The position numbers were made by a program, and so were the translations under genes. A DNA stretch of 64,000 nt, from assembly GCA_965199055.1 (NCBI GenBank), contig CBDAQR010000004.1:186001-250000 (forward strand), in the 5' to 3' direction. The stretch's first letter is position 1. The number at the start of each line of letters is the position of its first letter. Shown in pieces: positions 1-7,318 of this stretch. This DNA comes from CBDAQR01 sp965199055. Its GTDB lineage: Bacteria > Pseudomonadota > Gammaproteobacteria > Pseudomonadales > Halieaceae. The notes below the pieces were generated by a model that did not search any database, was not told the DNA's origin, and saw only the letters and a list, made by a program, of their open reading frames with translations.

Positions 1-181
1 TTACGATACACACGGGGTAGCCACCGATAAATTTGTTCATCATGCGGCCGTTCGTCGCCCGGAAAACCGCCACCTGGAATCGAGTGGCCCAGCGCAGTAT
101 CGCCCGGATAAAGCCCATGCCTTTCTCCGGGAAAGCATCTACCTCGGCGCGTTTCTTGGTTACGTAGTCGTATTCGATCAT
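1..181 (-). CDS. Deazaflavin-dependent nitroreductase-family protein, N-terminal part
   Basis: An ATG at 181 on the minus strand opens a frame with no stop down to the window edge, giving about 60 residues. The translation (MIEYDYVTKKRAEV near the start, ending GGYPVCIV) resembles the N-terminus of the DUF385/DDN group of F420- or flavin-dependent nitroreductases, where a short basic helix and an NKF-type segment precede the first beta strand. The remainder, including the cofactor-binding part, is outside the window, so neither the cofactor nor the substrate can be judged. It is transcribed divergently from nadA. The assignment rests on the N-terminal pattern alone and is moderately sure; that the frame is a real gene is more certain. 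Confidence 0.6.
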   Translation of the reverse strand, partial: MIEYDYVTKKRAEVDAFPEKGMGFIRAILRWATRFQVAVFRATNGRMMNKFIGGYPVCIV

Positions 182-297
182 GTTCAGGCCTTGTCGTTAT
201 TGATTGACGCAGGTTAACCAGCAAGCGGGTGCGGTGTCACCTGCTGCGGGCAACTGTGTTAAACTGCCCGGCCAAATTTTTGACGGTTTTTTGTGTC

Positions 298-1365
298 ATG
301 AGCATTGCCAGCGACCGCCTGGAAATCATTCGCAAGCAGGTCGAAGAACATCTCGATCATGCGGAGCAAAAGCAACTTAGTGAGGAGCAACAGCGCTTTT
401 TGAAAGAGCGCATCAAGGGTCTGTTGGAGCGCGAAGACGCGGTGCTGGTCGCGCACTACTATACGGCCCCTGAAATCCAGGCTCTGGCAGAGGAAACGGG
501 TGGCTGTGTCAGTGACTCGCTGGAGATGGCGCGCTTTGGCCACGACCACGATGCGTCCACCCTGATTGTGGCCGGCGTTAAATTTATGGGTGAAACCGCC
601 AAGATCCTCACGCCAGAGAAACGGGTGCTAATGCCCACGCTGGAAGCGACCTGCTCTCTTGATATTGGCTGTCCTATCGAAGAGTTCTCCGCATTTTGCG
701 ATGAGCACCCCGACCGCAAGGTGGTGGTATATGCCAACACGTCGGCCGCCGTGAAGGCACGGGCTGATTGGGTAGTGACTTCGAGTATTGCACTGGACGT
801 GGCGGAACACCTCCACGAGCAGGGTGAGAAGATTATCTGGGCGCCGGATCGCCATTTGGGTGACTACGTGCAGAAGCAAACCGGCGCCGACATCCTTATG
901 TGGGATGGGGCCTGCATCGTTCATGAGGAGTTCAAGGCGCGCGGCATTCAAGATTTGAAGGCTGTCTATCCAGATGCTGCAGTGCTGGTGCACCCGGAGT
1001 CGCCGGCTTCGGTGATAGAACTGGCAGACCGCGTGGGCTCCACCACCCAAATTATTCAGGCCGCTAAAGAGATGGACCAGGACCAGTTCATCGTGGCCAC
1101 GGACCAGGGCATTTTCTACAAAATGCAGCAGCAGGTTCCTGACAAGGAGTTAATCATCGCACCGACCGCGGGCAATGGCGCGACCTGCCGCAGCTGCGCC
1201 AACTGCCCCTGGATGGCGATGAACGAGTTGGAGTCTTTGGCCCAGGTATTCGAGCGCACCGACAATGAGATCTTCGTCGATCCCGCGGTAGGTGAGCAGG
1301 CCATGGTGCCGCTGCAGCGCATGCTGGATTTTTCCCGCAACCTGAAGCTGCGCAGCGCCAGCTAG
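298..1365 (+). CDS. nadA: Quinolinate synthase NadA
   Basis: Cytoplasmic 4Fe-4S enzyme that condenses iminoaspartate with dihydroxyacetone phosphate to quinolinate in de novo NAD synthesis. The 355-residue product has the family hallmarks: an AHYYTAPEIQALA segment, a cysteine in EATCSLDIGCP (about 119), a cysteine in DGACIVHEEF (about 206) and the CRSCANCPWMAMN motif near residue 300, which together supply the cluster ligands. Length matches the E. coli enzyme (347). The frame is open back to 229, but the ATG at 298 gives the usual N-terminus and avoids 23 unrelated residues. Its stop overlaps the stop of the convergent protease gene by three bases. No partner nadB is nearby. Confidence 0.95.
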   Translation: MSIASDRLEIIRKQVEEHLDHAEQKQLSEEQQRFLKERIKGLLEREDAVLVAHYYTAPEIQALAEETGGCVSDSLEMARFGHDHDASTLIVAGVKFMGETAKILTPEKRVLMPTLEATCSLDIGCPIEEFSAFCDEHPDRKVVVYANTSAAVKARADWVVTSSIALDVAEHLHEQGEKIIWAPDRHLGDYVQKQTGADILMWDGACIVHEEFKARGIQDLKAVYPDAAVLVHPESPASVIELADRVGSTTQIIQAAKEMDQDQFIVATDQGIFYKMQQQVPDKELIIAPTAGNGATCRSCANCPWMAMNELESLAQVFERTDNEIFVDPAVGEQAMVPLQRMLDFSRNLKLRSAS

Positions 1366-2837
1366 AACTTCATACGCTGTCGCAGTTCGGAGATATCTTG
1401 TAGGCGCTGACTGATGCGCGCAGAGGTGTGATAGTCGTCTTTGGCGAGTCGCATGGCGTAGTTGAGCTGCCTCTCCGCCTCGTCAAAAATTCCGTTAAGG
1501 ATAAAGTACTCCGCTCGGGACTGATGAAGTTCCAGTATGTTGCCCGACAGGCCCTGCACTTCGGCTAGCAGGTACCATAGGCCTGGGTCTCCGGGCTTTA
1601 TGCGGCTTTGTTCCACCAGTACTTCTTCGGCGATATGCGCCTGGCCATTCAGCACGAGTGCGCGGGCATATTGCATGGTCAGCGCATGATTTTCGGGATA
1701 AAGGGTTAGCTCCCGATCCAATGCGCGAATGGCGGATTGCGCCTCTCCAATACTCATATCGAGTTGGGCCTGGGCCATCACAAACTCAATGCGCTCCGGG
1801 TTGGCCTTGATCAGGCCGTCCAGCTCCGCCTGTGCCTCGGCAGGTTGTCCCGCTTCTGTTAACGCCAGTACCAGTCCGTAGCGGTCTGCTTCTTCCGAGA
1901 GCGGGTCGCCATCCAGACTGTCCCTGAACACCGCGACCTGGCGTTGCGGTGTGTCCGCGTGATGTACCTGGATACGGGCGCGCATCAGGTGAAAGGAAAG
2001 ACTGGGTTCTCGCTCAACCTCCGGGTACTGCCGCGCACGGTTGCGCGTGTCTGCCACGCGGCTTTCAGACAGCGGGTGGGTGCGCATAAATTCTGGAATG
2101 TGACTGCCGCGCGAGTAACGGCTGTTGTGGAGCATGCGTTCAAACATCACCGGCGCAGCATGTGGATCCATGCCGGCATCGGCCATCGTTTGCATGCCAA
2201 TGCGGTCGGCTTCCTGTTCGTTGCCTCGACTGAAGCGCAACCGCGAATCCATGGCGGCCGCCTGGGTGGCAGTCATGGCCGCCATGCCAGCCGCGCCGCC
2301 GGTGGTGGCGATGAGCACCGCGCTTGCTAACAGTCCGGCAAGCGTAAGCGGTTGCTGCTTTTTCTGGTGCTCCACACCCCGAGAAAAATGGCGTTGGCTT
2401 AAGTGCGCGATTTCATGAGCGATCACTGTTGCCAACTCGTCTTCGCTTTGGGCATAGAGCAGCAATCCCGTATGTATGCCAATAACGCCGCCGGGCACGG
2501 CAAAGGCATTGATGACAGGATTATCGACAATCACCACTTCTACACGCCGGTCCTGTAGTTCGCTATGGGTGACCAGCCGATAGACCAGGTCTTCCAGATA
2601 ATCCTGTAGTAGCGGGTCGTCCAGGGTGGGTGCCCGGCTGCGGAACATGCGCAGCCAAGCGCGTCCCAACTGATACTCCTGCTCAGGCGAGAATAAACTG
2701 GTGCTGCTCTCACCCAGATTGGGCAGCTTTAGCTCATCACTACCGGTGGCACTGGCAACGAACAACATCGTAGCCAGCAGCGCTTGCACAATGAACCTGG
2801 TCACAGTTGGAAAAGTAGCGTTCGCATGGGAATTCAT
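1362..2837 (-). CDS. bepA: BepA-like periplasmic M48 metalloprotease with TPR domain
   Basis: Predicted periplasmic zinc protease and chaperone acting on outer-membrane protein assembly, by analogy with E. coli BepA/YfgC (487 residues; this one is 491). An N-terminal hydrophobic stretch (VTRFIVQALLATMLFVASATG) looks like a signal peptide. The zinc motif HEIAH is at about residue 140, followed by a second conserved block with NEQEADRIGMQTM that supplies the third ligand. The C-terminal half is helical and TPR-like. The ATG at 2837 is preferred over one at 2870 because it directly precedes the signal peptide. Convergent with nadA and divergent from the tusA operon. BepA versus a paralogue such as LoiP-type proteins is decided by the TPR half. 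Confidence 0.88.
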   Translation of the reverse strand: MNSHANATFPTVTRFIVQALLATMLFVASATGSDELKLPNLGESSTSLFSPEQEYQLGRAWLRMFRSRAPTLDDPLLQDYLEDLVYRLVTHSELQDRRVEVVIVDNPVINAFAVPGGVIGIHTGLLLYAQSEDELATVIAHEIAHLSQRHFSRGVEHQKKQQPLTLAGLLASAVLIATTGGAAGMAAMTATQAAAMDSRLRFSRGNEQEADRIGMQTMADAGMDPHAAPVMFERMLHNSRYSRGSHIPEFMRTHPLSESRVADTRNRARQYPEVEREPSLSFHLMRARIQVHHADTPQRQVAVFRDSLDGDPLSEEADRYGLVLALTEAGQPAEAQAELDGLIKANPERIEFVMAQAQLDMSIGEAQSAIRALDRELTLYPENHALTMQYARALVLNGQAHIAEEVLVEQSRIKPGDPGLWYLLAEVQGLSGNILELHQSRAEYFILNGIFDEAERQLNYAMRLAKDDYHTSARISQRLQDISELRQRMKF

Positions 2838-2945
2838 CGTTACTTTAGGGGGTTGCAGTAGGAGTCGCAACCGCAGTCAAAGTTCCACTTCGCTCGGTCG
2901 AGTGGCTATACTTGTCGGCCGCATGATCGATGTACGGAACAATAA

Positions 2946-3185
2946 GTGAACAACCCGCGAACAGAAGAGCTGGACACCTGCGGTTTGCAGTGTCCAATGC
3001 CGTTGCTCAAAGCTAAGCGAGCCCTCAATGGTATGGCGGCGGGCGAGCGTCTGCGTGTGCTGGCGACCGACCAGGGCTCGGTGAGAGATTTCAAGGTGTT
3101 TGCTCAGCAATCGGGTCACCTGTTGCTTTCCAGTGACGAACGCGATGGCGTATACATTCACGTGCTTGAGAAGACCGGAGACTAG
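2946..3185 (+). CDS. TusA-family sulfurtransferase
   Basis: A 79-residue TusA/SirA-like protein. The signature CGLQCPMPLLKAK near residues 12-24 contains the conserved CPxP cysteine that carries persulfide sulfur in this family. Initiates at GTG (2946). TusA proteins pass sulfur to tRNA 2-thiolation or other sulfur-trafficking partners in the cytoplasm; the specific partner cannot be told from context. The start of the next gene lies two bases after its stop, so it forms an operon with the membrane permease and the M16 peptidase. This arrangement (tusA, PerM-like gene, peptidase) suggests co-transcription rather than a shared pathway. Confidence 0.9.
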   Translation: MNNPRTEELDTCGLQCPMPLLKAKRALNGMAAGERLRVLATDQGSVRDFKVFAQQSGHLLLSSDERDGVYIHVLEKTGD

Positions 3186-3187
3186 CG

Positions 3188-4240
3188 ATGCTGGAAATAT
3201 TCCAGAAATGGTATGAGCGGTACTTCTTCGAGGAAGAATCCATCCTGCTGCTGGTTCTGATTGCAGTCGCGCTGGTGCTGCTGCTTACCATTGGCGACAT
3301 TATCACGCCGGTGCTGGCGGCGATTGTTCTCGCCTACTTGATGCAGGGCATTAGCAACTTCCTCACCGATCGCGGCATGCCGCAATGGGTGGGCGTGAGT
3401 TTTTCGTTCCTCATATTTGTAGGTTTGTTTTTTAGCGTCCTGTTTTTCCTGATGCCGCTGGTATGGCAACAGTTGTTGAGTCTGTCGGGCGAATTTCCGC
3501 GCATGGTCGACACGGGTCGGGGTTGGCTGGCTATTCTGCCACAACGCTATCCTGATCTGATTACTGAAGCGCAGGTGAGTGAGGCAGTGTCCCTGGCGCA
3601 GCGAGAGTTGGCCGCCATGGGCCAAACGATAGTGTCCTTCTCTGTGTCCTCCATCCCGGGGCTGATGCTGGTATTGATCTACGCGATCCTGGTGCCACTA
3701 CTGGTGTTTTTCTTCCTCAAAGATCGCGAGCAGATTCTGGGCTGGTTGGGCGCCTTTCTGCCCAGTGAGCGGCCCTTGCTGAATCGCATTTGGGTCGAGA
3801 TGAATGAGCAGATTTCCAACTATGCGCGCGGCAAGTTAATTGAAATTATGATTGTGGGAAGTGTCAGCTATCTGGCCTTCGCATCGTTCGGTCTGAACTA
3901 CGCGGCGCTGTTGGCGCTATTGGTAGGGCTGTCGGTCATCATTCCTTACATCGGCGCCACTGTGGTGACGATTCCCATCGCGGTGATCGCCCTTTTTCAG
4001 TGGGGGCTGGCGTCGGAATTTTATTGGATTATGTTTGTCTACTTTGTCATCCAGATACTGGATGGCAATGTCCTCGTGCCACTGCTGTTTTCCGAGGCCG
4101 TCAACTTGCACCCGGTTGCAATCATTCTCGCCGTGCTGTTTTTCGGCGGTATCTGGGGCATGTGGGGCGTATTCTTTGCCATCCCACTGGCTACCCTGGT
4201 GAAGGCGGTCATTAACGCCTGGCCGCGACCCGACTTCTGA
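3188..4240 (+). CDS. AI-2E family transporter (PerM-like permease)
   Basis: A 350-residue polytopic inner-membrane protein of the AI-2E/PerM family. Hydrophobic segments occur at about 18-45, 65-95, 155-180, 210-235, 240-270, 275-300 and 310-340, with the family layout of two N-terminal pairs, a soluble loop and a C-terminal cluster. The C-terminal FFGGIWGMWGVFFAIPLATLVKAVIN block is typical. Members include the AI-2 exporter TqsA and Na+/H+ antiporter-like proteins; the substrate here is unknown. It is tightly spaced after the TusA gene and 14 bases before the M16 peptidase gene, consistent with one operon. Confidence 0.9.
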   Translation: MLEIFQKWYERYFFEEESILLLVLIAVALVLLLTIGDIITPVLAAIVLAYLMQGISNFLTDRGMPQWVGVSFSFLIFVGLFFSVLFFLMPLVWQQLLSLSGEFPRMVDTGRGWLAILPQRYPDLITEAQVSEAVSLAQRELAAMGQTIVSFSVSSIPGLMLVLIYAILVPLLVFFFLKDREQILGWLGAFLPSERPLLNRIWVEMNEQISNYARGKLIEIMIVGSVSYLAFASFGLNYAALLALLVGLSVIIPYIGATVVTIPIAVIALFQWGLASEFYWIMFVYFVIQILDGNVLVPLLFSEAVNLHPVAIILAVLFFGGIWGMWGVFFAIPLATLVKAVINAWPRPDF

Positions 4241-4254
4241 TACTGGAGAGAACC

Positions 4255-7128
4255 ATGTCCCGTTTCATTCTCACGCGCAGCCGCACGGCGGTCGGCCTGG
4301 TTCTGCTTGCACTGCTCGCAGCGTGCACTCAGGTTGAAACGCAGTTTAGCGGGCCACTAACGCCTGCTGCCAGCCCCAATGACAGTAAGGCGTATCGCTA
4401 CGTAGAGCTGGACAACCGATTAAGGGTCTTATTGATCTCAGATCCTGATGCCGACAAAGCCGCGGCTTCGCTCGATGTGCATGTGGGCAGCGCCAGCAAT
4501 CCCAGGGAGCGGGCAGGGCTCGCACACTTCCTGGAGCACATGCTGTTTTTGGGAACGGACAAGTATCCGGATTCCGGTGAGTACGCGCGCTTCATTAGTG
4601 AGCATGGTGGCAACCGGAACGCCTACACGGCATTTGAACATACGAACTATTTCTTTGACGTCGATCCTTCGCATCTGGAACCGGCCCTGGATCGTTTCGC
4701 CCAGTTCTTCATCTCTCCCCGCTTCGACAAGGAGTATGTTGATCGAGAAGTTAATGCCGTCGAGGCAGAGTACCAGTTAGGGCTGAATAGCGACGGTAGG
4801 CGTAATCTGGATGTCCTGCGGGAGATTGTTAACCCTACTCACCCCTATAGCATTCTGGGTGTGGGCACCAAGGACACATTGGCCGATAGGCCCGGTGACC
4901 CCGTGCGCGAAGACCTGTTGGCGTTCTACGAGCAGTTCTACTCGGCCAATCTGATGACGCTTGCTGTGCTGGGTAGTGAAACCCTCGATGAGCTCGAGCT
5001 CATGGTGCGTGACATATTCTCCCCCATCCCCAATCGCGATGTGCAGGTGGCCACCATTGAGGCACCGCTTTATAGCGACGGCAGCTTGCCGATGCAGATA
5101 TACATTCGGCCCCAAGCCAGTCAGCGACAGCTGCAGCTTTCGTTCCCAATGCCTAACTACACAGAGCAATACCACGCCAAACCGCTATCCTACATTGGTA
5201 ATCTGATCGGGCACGAGGGTGAAGGTAGCCTGCTGTCGTTGCTCAAGGCTGAGGGTTGGGCAGATGGCTTAGGTGCGGGTATGGGCGTGAGCTACCGCGG
5301 CGGCTCGGCCTTCAGTATTAGCATTTCGCTGACCGAAGCGGGTATGGAGCAACGCGAGCAAGTGTTGGCTCGGCTGTTTGAGTATGTTCGCTTGATGGAG
5401 GCGAAGGGCCCGCAACGAAACTTGTTCGACGAGCAAGCTCAGCAGGCAAAGCTGGCATTTCGATTTCAGCCCGACGTAAGCCCCATGAACTACGTGCGCT
5501 CGCTGGCCAACGACATGCATCTGTATACGCCTGAAGACATCTTACGTGGCAACTACATCATGGATGACTACGAGCCACAGCTCATCCAGGAGATTGTCTC
5601 GCAGTATCTGACCCCGGAGAACGTCGCGATTACCGTGGTGGGTGAGCAGGTGCCCGTTGATCGCAACAGTGAGTTTTATGACACGCCTTACTCAGTACGC
5701 AGTCTTGCATCCGATGAAGGTATGGTCTGGCGGAATCCGGGCAGCATCGATGAGCGATTGCATTTGCCGGCAGCGAATGAGTTCGTAGCCGAAAACGTAG
5801 AGCTGGTCGAGATAGCCGAAAACAACCCCGTGGTGCCGGCGTTGGTGGCGAGTGAAGTTGGGCTAAGAGTCTGGAGCCGGCAGGATGATACGTTCGCGGT
5901 GCCGAAGGGGGCGATGTACGCCAATTTCCGTTCAGCATTGGTGGGCGATACCGTGGCCAACTCTGCCGCGGCGCGGCTCTACGTGGCACTGCTGCAGGAT
6001 GCGGTCAACGAGTACACCTATGCCGCGTATCTCGCCGGGCTTAACTTCAGTGTGTTTCCCCACTCACGCGGAATCAGTCTCAAGATCAGCGGCTATAACG
6101 ACAAGCAACTGGTGTTGTTGGAGCGAATTGTAGACTCCATCGCCAACGCGAATCTGGATACCCATCGCTTCGACAATTTACGCGCCGCATTAATACTTAG
6201 TCTCGAAAATACTCGCACGGCGCGCGCGTTCAGTCAGGTCGTGGGCGATGCACGCCAGGCGCTGGTTTACGGACAATGGAATGAGGAGGCGATGATTGCA
6301 GAACTGCAAAAGTTGTCTCCTGCTGATGTGGCGACCTACGCAGACGCATTTTGGGCCAGCACCGATGTGGATGTGATGGTGAACGGCAACTACGCGCCCG
6401 ATGTTGCTGCGGGAGTCCAGCAGGTATTGCAGCCTCTACTCGAGCGTCAGCGTGAGGCGATTGTTCCGCAGATGCGAGTCGTGAAGTTGCCAGCGGGAGA
6501 AGAATTGGTGTTGCGGGCAGATGTCGAGCACGACGACGCGGTGTTGTTTTGGTACCTGCAGGGGCCCGATGACAGTATCGAGAGTCGCGCCATGGCAGCG
6601 ATGACAGCGCAGATCGTGAGTGCGGATTATTTTGAAGAGCTACGTACGGACCAGCAGTTGGGTTATGTGGTCAGCGCCTTTACATGGCCTCAGCAGGATG
6701 TGCCTTCGGTGGTTTTTCTGGTGCAGTCTCCCAGCGCCGATGCAGCCCAAATCCATGACTCGACCCTGACTTTTATGAATGCTTACGCAGAACCCGGTGC
6801 CGTTAGTGCGGAGCAGTTTGAGCGACATCGTGCTGCATTGCTGGCGAACGTGCTCAAGCCACACAAAAACATCGGTGAGCAGAGTGAGTATTTTTGGCAG
6901 CAGATCGCAAAGCGCGACCTCGGCTTTGATTCCCGTGAGCGTATGGCGGCGGCCATTTCGGGCATCGGCCCGGAGGAATGGCGGCTGTGGTACCGCGGTC
7001 ATCTGTTACAAAATCCGGCGTCTCTGGCGGTTGTGGCGCCTGGCAAGAGCGGTGTTTTACCTCCGGGTACGCCCGTCGAGAGCGTAAAGGCATTGCAAGA
7101 AGCCAATGAGTTCTACCAACGCGACTAG
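4255..7128 (+). CDS. M16 (insulinase/pitrilysin) family peptidase, predicted lipoprotein
   Basis: A 957-residue full-length pitrilysin-type zinc peptidase (E. coli Ptr is 962). The inverted zinc motif HFLEH is at residues 91-95, with the downstream glutamate in VEAEY near 172, so the N-terminal domain should be catalytic. The C-terminal half carries the LRTDQQLGYVV segment found in insulysins. The N-terminus has a lipoprotein signal peptide ending LLALLAAC at about residue 24, so unlike soluble periplasmic Ptr it is probably lipid-anchored. Family members degrade short peptides. A Shine-Dalgarno-like ggaga precedes the ATG. Last gene of the tusA-led operon. Confidence 0.93.
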   Translation: MSRFILTRSRTAVGLVLLALLAACTQVETQFSGPLTPAASPNDSKAYRYVELDNRLRVLLISDPDADKAAASLDVHVGSASNPRERAGLAHFLEHMLFLGTDKYPDSGEYARFISEHGGNRNAYTAFEHTNYFFDVDPSHLEPALDRFAQFFISPRFDKEYVDREVNAVEAEYQLGLNSDGRRNLDVLREIVNPTHPYSILGVGTKDTLADRPGDPVREDLLAFYEQFYSANLMTLAVLGSETLDELELMVRDIFSPIPNRDVQVATIEAPLYSDGSLPMQIYIRPQASQRQLQLSFPMPNYTEQYHAKPLSYIGNLIGHEGEGSLLSLLKAEGWADGLGAGMGVSYRGGSAFSISISLTEAGMEQREQVLARLFEYVRLMEAKGPQRNLFDEQAQQAKLAFRFQPDVSPMNYVRSLANDMHLYTPEDILRGNYIMDDYEPQLIQEIVSQYLTPENVAITVVGEQVPVDRNSEFYDTPYSVRSLASDEGMVWRNPGSIDERLHLPAANEFVAENVELVEIAENNPVVPALVASEVGLRVWSRQDDTFAVPKGAMYANFRSALVGDTVANSAAARLYVALLQDAVNEYTYAAYLAGLNFSVFPHSRGISLKISGYNDKQLVLLERIVDSIANANLDTHRFDNLRAALILSLENTRTARAFSQVVGDARQALVYGQWNEEAMIAELQKLSPADVATYADAFWASTDVDVMVNGNYAPDVAAGVQQVLQPLLERQREAIVPQMRVVKLPAGEELVLRADVEHDDAVLFWYLQGPDDSIESRAMAAMTAQIVSADYFEELRTDQQLGYVVSAFTWPQQDVPSVVFLVQSPSADAAQIHDSTLTFMNAYAEPGAVSAEQFERHRAALLANVLKPHKNIGEQSEYFWQQIAKRDLGFDSRERMAAAISGIGPEEWRLWYRGHLLQNPASLAVVAPGKSGVLPPGTPVESVKALQEANEFYQRD

Positions 7129-7318
7129 GCGGACCAATGTGATCGGTGAGTATATTGTTGATATATAAGGGAAAATTCTCATAGTTGGTTGAGTTTTTCC
7201 CCCGTCCCGGTACAATTTCACGCTCTCCCTGCCTGTCACACTGATGACCGGCAAGGCATCTATACTTATCCCATAACGATGGTTTCACTGACGCACCTGA
7301 CGGAGGGAGCGGCAAGGC

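Noticed and set aside
2838..2945. Imperfect palindromes between the M48 protease and the TusA gene as a divergent operator
   Set aside because: The arms are short and imperfect; not distinguishable from chance by eye.
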